Positions 41,556 to 49,451 of a stretch of 64,000 nucleotides of DNA are shown here, in pieces. This DNA is from an uncultured Butyricicoccus sp. GTDB lineage: Bacteria > Bacillota > Clostridia > Oscillospirales > Butyricicoccaceae. The first letter of the stretch is position 1, and every line of letters starts with the position of its first letter. Below the pieces are notes generated by a model, which did not search any database, was not told where the DNA came from, and saw only the letters and a list, made by a program, of their open reading frames with translations. Location of the stretch: the NCBI GenBank assembly GCA_910584935.1, contig CAJUDU010000002.1:22931-86930 (forward strand), read 5' to 3'. A program made the position numbers and the translations under genes.

Positions 41556-41822
41556 GTGGACGAAAACACAAAAACGATGACAGCCCGGATGGATTGGTAT
41601 TTGCAAGCCGTTTATGAGGCTTTGCAGCAGCAAGGGTATTCGCCAGTAGACCAGATTGTGGGATATCTGTTGACCGGCGACCCTACATATATTACCAGTC
41701 ACCATCATGCGCGATGCTTGGCGGCCCGCATCGACCGGGAACAATTTTTACACTTGGCACTGGAAAAATATTTGAAGCAATTACCTGCCTCACAACTGGA
41801 AATGTCTTATCCCAATGGGTAA
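41556..41822 (+). CDS. IreB family regulatory phosphoprotein (UPF0297)
   Basis: An 88-residue protein matching IreB: YLQAVYEALQQQGYSPVDQIVGYLLTGDPTYIT and the following HHHARCLAARIDRE. In Enterococcus IreB is phosphorylated by the kinase IreK and modulates cephalosporin resistance. The GTG at 41556 gives the family-typical start VDENTKT; an earlier GTG is also possible. The usual partners ruvX and the DUF1292 gene are not adjacent, though a DUF1292 gene lies at 48.2 kb. Its 3' end overlaps convergent nth by 16 nt. Confidence 0.88.
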   Translation: MDENTKTMTARMDWYLQAVYEALQQQGYSPVDQIVGYLLTGDPTYITSHHHARCLAARIDREQFLHLALEKYLKQLPASQLEMSYPNG

Positions 41823-42442
41823 GATGGGCATACTGCTGCAAGGCAGCAATTTTCGCATTTTGGGGCACGGGCAGTACAGACTTCCCGTCCATGCAGCACC
41901 AGCCTGTGGCAAAAATCAGATGATTCTTTTGGCGGTACGAGCTTACGCAGTGCCGCTTCTACTTTTGCTGGCTCTTTTATATCTTTCACAAAGCCAAGCC
42001 GGTTGGACAGGCGAATGCAATGGGTATCTGTCACAATAGCAGGCTGCCCATAAATATCCCCGAGGATTAAATTCGCAGTTTTCCGCCCAATGCCCGGCAG
42101 CTTCAATAAATCTGGCATATTATCCGGCACTTTGCCGCCAAAGTCAGCAAGCAGCATTTGTGCGCACGCTTTGATATCCCGCGCTTTGGTGCGGAACAGC
42201 CCACAAGTCTTGATGCCTTGTTCCAGGGCTTCAATGGGCGCTTCTGCAAAACTTTGCAGAGTCGGGAAATCGCGGAACAAGGTTTGGGTCACAATATTGA
42301 CCCGCGCATCTGTGCATTGGGCAGAAAGCCGGGTGGCAAATAATAATTCATAATCATGCTGGTATTGCAAGGCGCAGGTTGCATCCGGATATCCTTCTTT
42401 TAATAAATTCACAACTGCAGCCATTCGTTCTTTCTTGGTCAT
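41807..42442 (-). CDS. nth: Endonuclease III
   Basis: A base-excision repair glycosylase/AP lyase for oxidised pyrimidines. The 211-residue protein has the helix-hairpin-helix LPGIGRKTANLILG with the catalytic Lys, VTDTHCIRLSNRLG with the catalytic Asp, and the 4Fe-4S cluster ligands C-x6-C-x2-C-x5-C in CTARAPKCENCCLAAVC. The ATG at 42442 follows GGGGGAT. Confidence 0.95.
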   Translation of the reverse strand: MTKKERMAAVVNLLKEGYPDATCALQYQHDYELLFATRLSAQCTDARVNIVTQTLFRDFPTLQSFAEAPIEALEQGIKTCGLFRTKARDIKACAQMLLADFGGKVPDNMPDLLKLPGIGRKTANLILGDIYGQPAIVTDTHCIRLSNRLGFVKDIKEPAKVEAALRKLVPPKESSDFCHRLVLHGREVCTARAPKCENCCLAAVCPSYPLG

Positions 42443-42681
42443 GGACAATCCCCCTGATTTGTACTTTCCTGATGAATCTACTATATCATAATTGATAAAA
42501 AAATCAAATAAAAATTGAGAATAAAGGTGTAGTATGCCGAAAAAATAAAATCTATCACTTCACCAGTTGCAAATTTGCGAGAATGTGCTTTAATTTAATA
42601 TGTAGGCTTTTATGCAGGCACACTGTAAAATCGCAGAGATACTGCAAAGTTGATATTTTTTGGTTATTGGGAGGTTTTTGC

Positions 42682-43929
42682 ATGATTGTCGAAGAATCAA
42701 TGGGCTTTGTCAGCCGCTTTGATCCAGAGGTGGGCGCACTGATCCGAAAAGAATATGATCGTCAGTGCCGTAATATTGAACTTATCGCATCTGAAAACAT
42801 TGTCAGTGAAGCTGTTATGATGGCAATGGGTTCGGTGCTTACCAACAAATACGCAGAAGGTTATCCAGGAAAACGCTACTATGGCGGCTGCGAATGCGTC
42901 GATGAGGTGGAACGTCTTGCAATCGCCCGGGTATGTGAATTGTTTGGTGCAAAGTTTGCCAATGTACAGCCGCATTCCGGCGCACAAGCCAATATGGCAG
43001 TATATCAGGCGCTTGTCAAGCCAGGCGACACCGTTATGGGCATGAGCCTTGATAATGGCGGACATTTGACCCATGGTTCCCCTGTCAACCAGTCCGGGCT
43101 TCTATACCACATGGTTGCTTATGGTGTGGACGAAAATGGTTATATTGACTACAATGAAGTGGAAGCGCTGGCAAAGAAAGAACAGCCTAAAATGATTATC
43201 GCGGGCGCGTCTGCTTATCCGCGTGCCATTGATTTTGAAAAGTTTGCACAGATTGCCCATTCTGTCGGTGCATACCTGTTTGTGGATATGGCACATATTG
43301 CAGGTTTAGTTGCAGCAGGTCTGCACATGAACCCGCTGCCTTATGCAGACGTTGTGACAACAACAACTCATAAGACATTGCGCGGTCCACGTGGCGGCGT
43401 TATCCTGACCAATGATGAAGAAATTGCCAAGAAGATGAACAAGGCAATTTTCCCGGGCACACAAGGCGGCCCGTTAATGCACGTGATTGCGGCGAAGGCA
43501 GTCTGCTTTGGCGAGGCGCTCCAGCCCGAATTCCGCGCTTACCAGACCAATGTGGCACAAAATGCGCGTATGTTAGCTGACGCCCTGATAAAACAAGGGT
43601 TTGACCTTGTTTCCGGCGGTACAGATAACCATTTGATGCTGGTTGACCTGCGCAAAGCGGGCGTTACTGGCAAGCTGCTGCAAGCCCGTTTGGACGAAGT
43701 TTATATCACAGCAAATAAGAACACCATCCCGAATGACCCGGAGAGTCCTTTTGTCACTTCTGGTATGCGCATTGGCACGCCAGCAGTGACAACACGCGGT
43801 TTTGGCGCACCGGAAATGCTGCGGATTGCAGAATTTGTATGGCAGACCGCGACTGCTTTTGAAGCAAAAGCAGATGAAATCCGTGCCAATGTCACAGAGA
43901 TGTGTTCCCGTTTCCCGATTTACCGTTAA
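42682..43929 (+). CDS. glyA: Serine hydroxymethyltransferase
   Basis: A PLP enzyme interconverting serine and glycine and supplying one-carbon units to tetrahydrofolate. The 415-residue protein has LIASENIVSEAVMMAMGSV, YAEGYPGKRYYGGCE, and the PLP lysine in VTTTTHKTLRGPRGG. The start at 42682 is fixed by GGGAGG; the frame stays open 33 codons upstream but without a ribosome site. The 240-nt AT-rich gap before it presumably holds the promoter; I see no recognised riboswitch. Confidence 0.96.
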   Translation: MIVEESMGFVSRFDPEVGALIRKEYDRQCRNIELIASENIVSEAVMMAMGSVLTNKYAEGYPGKRYYGGCECVDEVERLAIARVCELFGAKFANVQPHSGAQANMAVYQALVKPGDTVMGMSLDNGGHLTHGSPVNQSGLLYHMVAYGVDENGYIDYNEVEALAKKEQPKMIIAGASAYPRAIDFEKFAQIAHSVGAYLFVDMAHIAGLVAAGLHMNPLPYADVVTTTTHKTLRGPRGGVILTNDEEIAKKMNKAIFPGTQGGPLMHVIAAKAVCFGEALQPEFRAYQTNVAQNARMLADALIKQGFDLVSGGTDNHLMLVDLRKAGVTGKLLQARLDEVYITANKNTIPNDPESPFVTSGMRIGTPAVTTRGFGAPEMLRIAEFVWQTATAFEAKADEIRANVTEMCSRFPIYR

Positions 43930-43971
43930 ACATGGAACAAAAGCAGGGTTGTCAAAAACACCCTGTTTGCT

Positions 43972-44037
43972 GAAAGCGCTTTTATCAAAAGTGAAAGAAA
44001 TCCCGCAAAAGGTTTATCAAACCTCCTGCGGGATTTT
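43972..44037. repeat. Terminator-containing direct repeat, copy 1 (after glyA)
   Basis: The stretch beginning GAAAGCGCTTTTATCAAAAG contains the hairpin AAATCCCGCA/TGCGGGATTT. It serves as terminator for glyA and for the convergent WG/SLH gene. It matches the copy at 46511-46582, in the same orientation, over about 65-70 bp. Confidence 0.7.
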
Positions 44038-44098
44038 ATTATATTTGGATTTCTGAGGTTTCATGTTTTTTGACAGCCGCTTTCTGCCAATTGGACAA

Positions 44099-46405
44099 TC
44101 AGTCAGCGCTTTCTTCTATGGGTTCTTCTGTTTCCAGCTGTTCGGGTGTGATAAACAACCCGTTCAGGATTTGTGCAAACTGGGCACGAGTGAAAACATC
44201 CTGTGTGCCTAATTTGCCGTCTGAACCAACAATTGCCCCTGTTTTCACACATAATGCCGCTGCTGCCCTGCGGTTTTCCGGGACAAGCCCGTTATCTGAA
44301 AACTGGGATAAGTAAGATTCAATTTCACTTTGATTTGTTAGGGCGGGTTCTCCTTGCTGCACCAGCATATTGGCAATCACCTGCATGGCGTCTACCCGTG
44401 TCATGGCTGCGGTATAATTGATTTGCTCGCCCAGACCATTTGTCAGCCCTGCTTTTTTTGCAGCAGTCGCTTCGGTATAGTACCATGCCGCACCATCCGG
44501 CGGGGTAATACTTGTGGTATCCAGCCCAAATACCCGCACCATTATAGCGCATACTTCTGCTACAGTAATCAGGTCATCCGGGCGGAACAGGCTGCCATTG
44601 CCCTGCATGATATCGGCTTCGGAAATGGCTTTAATCGAATCATATGCCCAATGCCCTTCTGGGACATCATCATAACCTTGATAGGTCAGCAGCACACCCA
44701 CCGCAGAGCCGCCCAGCGCCTGCCACAGCTCCCCTTCGGTATCAATGATATCTTTGAGCTGATTAAAGGATAATGTGCATTCCTGGACGGCTGGAGCGCG
44801 CTGCGCCCTACCCTGCGGCTGGTTCAGGTAAAAGGCAACGCCGCTGTAAGTCATCCTGGGACAAGTGATTTCTTCTAAGGAAAAACCTTCCCAAAGCAAT
44901 TCGCCCAGTGCAGGTTCATATCCGGTTTGAAATAAATCATCCATAAGGTTATACCGTTTGCCTGTGACCAGATCCAGCATGAGGCTGTCGTTCCAGATGA
45001 AAGCACCTTCACCTTCGCCGCAAGTGCAGTCTGCCCAAACGGTAAGCACACGCCCATGCACCATTAAACCATAAGAGCCTTCCAGTTTACGGCTGCGCGC
45101 CTCAGCTGATGGTCCGCTAAGGAAAAAAGATTCAATCATGCCGTTTAATTTGGATTGAATGGTACGGTCATTCATGCCGGAAAGCACAGGATAGGTGAGT
45201 GACCAGCCATATTCCTGCCCATTGCGTTTGCCGAGATATTTTTCATAGGATGCGGTCGTTACTTTGAAAAATTCCATATCATATTCCCGTTCCGGGGAAT
45301 ATAACGGGTGGACGTCATGCAGCCGGACATACTGTTGTTTGCCGTTCATGGTGACAAGTGCGACATCTTCGGTTAAAATTTTGGGGTTTTCGGCATTGGG
45401 CAGTTTGGAAACGTAACCGCCGACCCGTGAAAAAAAGATAATGCCATTATCCATGGTGCCGTGCCAGGAAAGCCCATGTTCAATGGATTCAAACCCACCA
45501 GCATAGACATAGGTGCGGTAAATGAGGTTGCCATTGGCATCAATCGCAGATACATAGCCATCCGCGTCACGTGCGGCATAAACACCCTCGCCCATATACG
45601 ATAAGTAATGATATTGTATTGGCAAGGTGATATTGCCGTTTAGGTTGATAATGCCCCAGTTCCCATTGACACGCAGCATTGCATAACCATTTTCAAATGG
45701 AGAAATCTCCTGATACATATACTCAACGACTGGCGTTTGGGTTTCCAGGGAATAAAGGGACATACGGTTGCCGTTGGACAAAATGACAGCTTTGCCGCCA
45801 TAGACTTCCATATATTTCGGGGTGCCATCGCTGGGCAATGGGATCGCATTGCCAGCGGTATCAATGACTGCATAGCCATTCCCCTCCTGCTGCACCACGG
45901 CATAACCTTGCTGGAAGTTACCTGCCTGACGGTATCTTGCAGGCAAGACTAGGGTATTTTCGCGGTTGGCATATCCCCAGCGATTGCCGCGTTTGACCGC
46001 GACAAGTCCTTCTTCCGAGAAAAAGCCTTGCGCACCAGGGATAGTACAAAGCAATTGACCCTGTTTGGTAAAGTAGGTGGTTTCGGTTTCATAGCGGAAT
46101 GCAATTTCATGGTCGCCATATTCTATCTGCTGTGGTGCAGCACGGAATCCAATAATCCGCCTGCCATTTTCGTCGATGACAGCCATTTCCCCGCGGCTGT
46201 TGGTCACTGCTGCAAGCCCTTCTTCTGTGAATGGGTCAGCCAACGCGAATTGGAAGGGGATGACCTGCTGACCATCTTCATTCATATAACCCCAACTTGT
46301 ATTCCCATCTGCTGAGATATCATTAATTGGGAAAAGATCAACTGCGGCAGCGGGCAGAATTGCAATAAATGCTGCGAATATGAGCGACAAAAGGTATTTT
46401 TTCAT
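44099..46405 (-). CDS. Secreted WG-repeat protein with three SLH domains
   Basis: A 768-residue exported protein. The signal peptide spans residues 1-21 (KKYLLSLIFAAFIAILPAAA). Residues ~35-330 carry WG (KWG) repeats such as WGYMNEDGQQVIPFQFALAD, NRWGYANRENTLVLPARY and NWGIINLNGNITLPIQYHY. Residues ~365-580 resemble the DUF4163/DUF3298 region (YEKYLGKRNGQEYGWSLTYP). Three SLH modules at ~590-760 (VPEGHWAYDSIKAISEADIM) would bind cell-wall polymers at the S-layer. The gene is monocistronic and is flanked by two copies of a direct repeat. Confidence 0.88.
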   Translation of the reverse strand: MKKYLLSLIFAAFIAILPAAAVDLFPINDISADGNTSWGYMNEDGQQVIPFQFALADPFTEEGLAAVTNSRGEMAVIDENGRRIIGFRAAPQQIEYGDHEIAFRYETETTYFTKQGQLLCTIPGAQGFFSEEGLVAVKRGNRWGYANRENTLVLPARYRQAGNFQQGYAVVQQEGNGYAVIDTAGNAIPLPSDGTPKYMEVYGGKAVILSNGNRMSLYSLETQTPVVEYMYQEISPFENGYAMLRVNGNWGIINLNGNITLPIQYHYLSYMGEGVYAARDADGYVSAIDANGNLIYRTYVYAGGFESIEHGLSWHGTMDNGIIFFSRVGGYVSKLPNAENPKILTEDVALVTMNGKQQYVRLHDVHPLYSPEREYDMEFFKVTTASYEKYLGKRNGQEYGWSLTYPVLSGMNDRTIQSKLNGMIESFFLSGPSAEARSRKLEGSYGLMVHGRVLTVWADCTCGEGEGAFIWNDSLMLDLVTGKRYNLMDDLFQTGYEPALGELLWEGFSLEEITCPRMTYSGVAFYLNQPQGRAQRAPAVQECTLSFNQLKDIIDTEGELWQALGGSAVGVLLTYQGYDDVPEGHWAYDSIKAISEADIMQGNGSLFRPDDLITVAEVCAIMVRVFGLDTTSITPPDGAAWYYTEATAAKKAGLTNGLGEQINYTAAMTRVDAMQVIANMLVQQGEPALTNQSEIESYLSQFSDNGLVPENRRAAAALCVKTGAIVGSDGKLGTQDVFTRAQFAQILNGLFITPEQLETEEPIEESAD

Positions 46406-46510
46406 AATAAAATCCCCCTTATCGGTGATTCTTTTGGGTTTCTTTTTTTATTATATCGGATTACCCTGCCCGCGGCAAGCCAGCCCGCCTAAGTGTAATA
46501 TTTCAATACG

Positions 46511-46582
46511 GAAAGCACTTTTATCAAAAGCTGAAAAAAATCCCGCGGAAGGTCAAGTTTCCAAAACCTTCTGCGGGATTTT
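46511..46582. repeat. Terminator-containing direct repeat, copy 2 (after rplT)
   Basis: The stretch beginning GAAAGCACTTTTATCAAAAG and ending with the hairpin arms AAATCCCGC/GCGGGATTT matches the copy at 43972-44037. It acts as terminator of the infC-rpmI-rplT operon. Confidence 0.7.
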
Positions 46583-46618
46583 AAGATTTTTGAGTTTTTT
46601 ACAGCCTCTCTTTTTGCC

Positions 46619-46972
46619 TTAAAGGGCTGCCTTTGCCTTTTCGGTGAGGGCTGTAAATGCAGCAGCATCGCTCACAGCAAGCTCTGCCAGCATTTTGCGG
46701 TTGATTTCAATGCCTGCTTTTTTCAGACCGTTCATAAAACGGCTGTAATTCATGCCGTTGAGTTTGCAGGCTGCCGAAATACGAGTAATCCACAGGCGGC
46801 GGAAATCACGTTTTCTATGTTTACGGCCAATGTAAGCATATTTGAGCGATTTCATAACCGCCTGATTGGCAGTTCTAAAATGGGTGGATTTTGCGCCAAA
46901 ATAACCCTTGGCGCGTTTCAGGATCTTCTTTCTTCTTTTGCGCGTCATCATTGCGCCTTTAACTCTTGCCAT
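46619..46972 (-). CDS. rplT: 50S ribosomal protein L20
   Basis: A 117-residue, strongly basic 23S rRNA-binding protein: KRRKKILKRAKGYFGAKSTH, then YAYIGRKHRKRDFRRLWITR and NRKMLAELAVSD. L20 also represses its own operon by binding the infC leader. Last gene of infC-rpmI-rplT. Confidence 0.98.
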   Translation of the reverse strand: MARVKGAMMTRKRRKKILKRAKGYFGAKSTHFRTANQAVMKSLKYAYIGRKHRKRDFRRLWITRISAACKLNGMNYSRFMNGLKKAGIEINRKMLAELAVSDAAAFTALTEKAKAAL

Positions 46973-46997
46973 CTGTCAAAACCTCCAAAACTTCAAT

Positions 46998-47195
46998 TTA
47001 CATATAAGGGATCAGGCGCTTTACCTGTGCGACATTGGTGCTGTCGGCAAAGCCTTCCTTGCGGAGATGGCGCAGGCGCTTGGTATTCTTTTTGGTCAGG
47101 ATATGGCGGCGTCCAACATGGGCGCGCTTGATTTTGCCAGTTTTAGAAACAGAAAACCTTTTTTTCGCACCGCTGTGCGTTTTAATCTTAGGCAT
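46998..47195 (-). CDS. rpmI: 50S ribosomal protein L35
   Basis: A 65-residue basic protein, PKIKTHSGAKKRFSVSKTGK, then GRRHILTKKNTKRLRHLRKE, ending VKRLIPYM. The ATG at 47195 gives the universal MPKIKTH start; the open frame continues 17 codons upstream by chance. Confidence 0.97.
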   Translation of the reverse strand: MPKIKTHSGAKKRFSVSKTGKIKRAHVGRRHILTKKNTKRLRHLRKEGFADSTNVAQVKRLIPYM

Positions 47196-47268
47196 AGTTG
47201 GGTTGACTCCTCTCATCTGCCCAAAAGACCGAAGGCCTCTGGGCACGCTTTATCATTTGGTGGTTGTG

Positions 47269-47787
47269 TTACTTATCCTTGCGGGGCGCCAGGAACATAT
47301 GCATCTGACGACCTTCCAGCTTGGGGTTCTTCTCTACCGTACCTACCTCGGCGCACATTTCCGCAAAGCGCTGGAGCAGATCCAGACCGAGAGAAGAATG
47401 GGTCACTTCACGCCCGCGGAAACGGACAGAAACCTTGACCTTATCGCCGCCTTTCAGGAATTTGCAGGCATTTTTTACCTTTGTGTTCAGGTCGCCCACG
47501 TCAATGCCCGGGGTTAAGCGGATCTCTTTGATTTCCACGACGCGCTGGTTTTTGCGGGCTTCTTTCTCACGCTTTGCCTGCTCGAAGCGGAATTTGCCAT
47601 AATCCATAATACGGCAGACTGGCGGCTGCGCCTGCGGCGCGATTTTTACCAAGTCCATCCCTTTTTGGATAGCGATATCAAGCGCCTCTTTTGCCGATAC
47701 AATGCCGAGTTGTTCGCCATTATCTGCAATCAGGCGGACTTCTTTGTCGCGGATTTCTTCATTGATCTGATGTTCCATGCTGCTAAT
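47269..47787 (-). CDS. infC: Translation initiation factor IF-3, AUU start codon
   Basis: IF-3 binds the 30S subunit and proofreads start codons. The 172-residue protein has an N-terminal domain (HQINEEIRDKEVRLIADNG, PVCRIMDYGKFRFEQ) and a C-terminal domain (KEIRLTPGIDVGDLNTKVKN, VRFRGREVTHSSLG). I place the start at an ATT at 47787 because AGGAGGT lies 8 nt upstream, while the first ATG (47778) is 17 nt away. AUU starts are classical for infC and let IF-3 regulate itself. First gene of the operon. Confidence 0.92.
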   Translation of the reverse strand: MSSMEHQINEEIRDKEVRLIADNGEQLGIVSAKEALDIAIQKGMDLVKIAPQAQPPVCRIMDYGKFRFEQAKREKEARKNQRVVEIKEIRLTPGIDVGDLNTKVKNACKFLKGGDKVKVSVRFRGREVTHSSLGLDLLQRFAEMCAEVGTVEKNPKLEGRQMHMFLAPRKDK

Positions 47788-47990
47788 GCGAAAGCACCTC
47801 CTGTAATGGTAATATATGGGTTTGTTTAGCCCACCGGGGCACAAAAAAACGGGCAGGCGCAAAGCCGTCCGTCAGCACATGGGCGCAAGCAATGGCAAAA
47901 CTTTGCCATTTAGCGCGGAAGTGTTGACCCGTTTGCGGCTGCGGCGGGTGAGGGCAGAATTGCCCTGCTTTGTTTTACCGATTTACTATA
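47788..47990 (-). promoter_or_regulatory. infC leader with attenuator-like hairpin (L20-leader type)
   Basis: On the minus strand an imperfect stem ACGGACGG/GCCTGCCCGT (47849-47874) runs into seven T residues, about 60 nt before the ribosome site. Upstream, CGGGTCAACAC (~47920-47930) can pair with GTGCTGACGG, which overlaps the left arm of that stem and gives an alternative fold. This layout fits the L20-responsive leaders of Firmicutes infC operons. The fold was judged by eye. Confidence 0.55.
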
Positions 47991-48071
47991 CCATGGGAAA
48001 CGCTGCTTGTCAATCCCAAATTGCAAAAAAAATTGCACGAAAACAAATGTAAAAAACTGGTGGTATGCCGC

Positions 48072-48101
48072 TTGACAAAAGTGCATAACATAGTGTATCG
48101 T
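48072..48101 (+). promoter_or_regulatory. Promoter of the DUF1292 gene
   Basis: A consensus TTGACA at 48072-48077 is followed after 18 nt by TATCGT. The leader to the start codon at 48243 is about 135 nt. Confidence 0.5.
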
Positions 48102-48242
48102 GATGAGGGAAGCAAAAGCGGACGGTATCCGCCGGAAAGATTACAAAACGGTTTATTTCACCAGAAATAGCTTGAAAACCTTGCGGAAATATACTATCCT
48201 TAAAGGGTAAAGAAACTTGCTGCATGAAAGGTTCCCTGAATT

Positions 48243-48542
48243 ATGAGTGAAGAATTTGGAAACGATTACGTTGTGCTGACCGATGAGGAAGGCAATGAAG
48301 TAGAATTTCAGCATATTGACACCGTTGACGTCGACGGCGAAACCTATATGGCGTTCATCCCGGCTGACCTTGCCGTTGAGGATGAAGCCGAAGTGGTAAT
48401 CCTCAAAGTCATCGAAGAAGATGGCGAGGAAATTTTGGCAACCGTCGAGGACGAATCCGAAGCCGACCGTATCTTTGACATCGTGATGGAACGGGTGGAA
48501 GATATGTTCGAGGATGACGAGCCGCCCAAAGGCGAAAACTAA
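48243..48542 (+). CDS. DUF1292 protein (YrzB-like)
   Basis: A 99-residue, strongly acidic protein matching DUF1292: DYVVLTDEEGNEVEFQHIDT, then AEVVILKVIEEDGEEILATVEDE. In Firmicutes it usually sits with ireB and ruvX; here ireB lies ~6.5 kb upstream in another unit. Function unknown. It ends just before the 6S RNA candidate. Confidence 0.85.
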   Translation: MSEEFGNDYVVLTDEEGNEVEFQHIDTVDVDGETYMAFIPADLAVEDEAEVVILKVIEEDGEEILATVEDESEADRIFDIVMERVEDMFEDDEPPKGEN

Positions 48543-48549
48543 GCATAAT

Positions 48550-48758
48550 CCCCCTGCCCTGTTCGACAGCAACCCTTTTTCAACCCACATCTCTTATACG
48601 GGATTCCGAAAAATCTTCTCCGGCGGAGCGCAGGCCTCCCGCGAATCAAAAGCGGAAGTTGGAAGCACAGAAACCGGCGATAGGAAACCCACCTGCCTTT
48701 ATGTGCAGGTTCGCAATCGGGTTGCATCGGCAGCGGCGGGGGTATTTTATACCCTTTT
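48550..48758 (+). ncRNA. ssrS: 6S RNA candidate
   Basis: The region folds as a long closing helix: CCCCCTGCCCTGTTCGACAG with AACCC pairs, with bulges, to GGGTTGCATCGGCAGCGGCG with GGGG. The 7-bp GCAACCC/GGGTTGC block is perfect. The 5' TGTTCGACAGC and 3' CGGCAGCGGCGG match the conserved ends of bacterial 6S RNA (TGTTCG-NN-AGC in E. coli). A small hairpin ACCTGC/GCAGGT (near 48693-48712) lies on the 3' side of a central unpaired region, as in 6S. GGGTAT/ATACCC plus TTTT forms a terminator at the end. 6S binds the housekeeping RNA polymerase and slows transcription in stationary phase. No protein frame is credible here. Confidence 0.7.
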
Positions 48759-48873
48759 GACAGACGGTTTTGCCCGCAGGCAGACAGATATATGTCACAC
48801 ATTATAAACAGTTTTTTTGCATAAAGCATAAAAAATGCAGATAAAATTTATATATATTTCACAGAAATTTTAC

Positions 48874-48902
48874 TTGGATTCGACCCAAATCTGTGCTATA
48901 AT
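48874..48902 (+). promoter_or_regulatory. Strong promoter of an orphan small transcription unit
   Basis: TTGGAT and the perfect TATAAT are 17 nt apart, with AT-rich DNA upstream. The promoter directs a transcript of roughly 290 nt that ends at the terminator at 49178-49200. Confidence 0.8.
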
Positions 48903-48917
48903 ATAACCACAATATAA

Positions 48918-48990
48918 ATGCACCGGATGAACTTGGTTCATCATTTTAAAAATGGCAATCTGCCCGCAGGAGAGCAGGGCAATGGTGCAT
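48918..48990 (+). promoter_or_regulatory. Multibranched leader RNA of unknown class
   Basis: A perfect closing stem ATGCACC/GGTGCAT encloses two hairpins: GATGAAC-ttg-GTTCATC and TGCCC/GGGCA with an 11-nt loop, joined by an A/T-rich strand. The compact three-way junction starts about 9 nt after the transcription start and lies 43 nt before the small ORF. It has the shape of a riboswitch aptamer, but I cannot match it to a class I know. Confidence 0.5.
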
Positions 48991-49032
48991 ATCCCCAAAA
49001 TTCAGTTTTTTAGAAAAAGGAGGTGTTTCAAA

Positions 49033-49134
49033 ATGCGCTTGAATTTTTCAGTATCTATCCGGCCGCAGCTGCCAGATCCGCCCGATATCGACGATTTCAT
49101 CTTTGAAGACGAAGGCAATCACAGCGACAAATAA
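49033..49134 (+). CDS. 33-residue small protein of unknown function
   Basis: The ATG follows a strong ribosome site (AAAAAGGAGG, 8 nt away). The peptide begins MRLNFSVSIRPQLPDPPDID and ends in an acidic tail (DDFIFEDEGNHSDK). It has no signal peptide, membrane segment or cysteine. It is the only ORF between a strong promoter and a strong terminator, so it is probably translated. It could be a regulatory peptide, a leader peptide or a modified-peptide precursor; no modification enzyme is nearby. Confidence 0.55.
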   Translation: MRLNFSVSIRPQLPDPPDIDDFIFEDEGNHSDK

Positions 49135-49177
49135 ACGGCGGCCATGTAAAGTAAATGGTAAGCCGGCGCAGACGTCA

Positions 49178-49200
49178 CCACGCCGCCGCGTGGTTTTTTT
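49178..49200 (+). terminator. Terminator of the orphan small transcription unit
   Basis: CCACGC-cgcc-GCGTGG is a perfect 6-bp GC-rich stem followed by seven T. Confidence 0.85.
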
Positions 49201-49451
49201 GAACCCTTTTTGACGGGTCTGATTTTGTCAAATATCCAGCCGCGCCGTTTTTTCGGCGGTGCAGCTGCGCGAATTATAAAACAAATCCCGCCGCAGGAAC
49301 GCCTAAGCCGCTTTCTGCGGCATTTCCATGCCCAATGAAAAATCTGTGTAAAATTTTTATGTTTATACTGGTCATATGGACGAAGATTTGCTAAACTAAA
49401 GAGGAGCTTTTACGCTCCTCCAAAAAAATTTGGTTTCAGGAGTGGAACACC
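49201..49451. other. Intergenic DNA upstream of ppk with several hairpins
   Basis: No gene seen. Hairpins include CCGCGCCG/CGGCGG around a T6 loop (~49240), GCCGCAG/CTGCGGC (~49281-49321) and GAGGAGC/GCTCCTC (49401-49423), the last just before the ppk ribosome site. One may be a terminator or a ppk control element. Confidence 0.4.
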
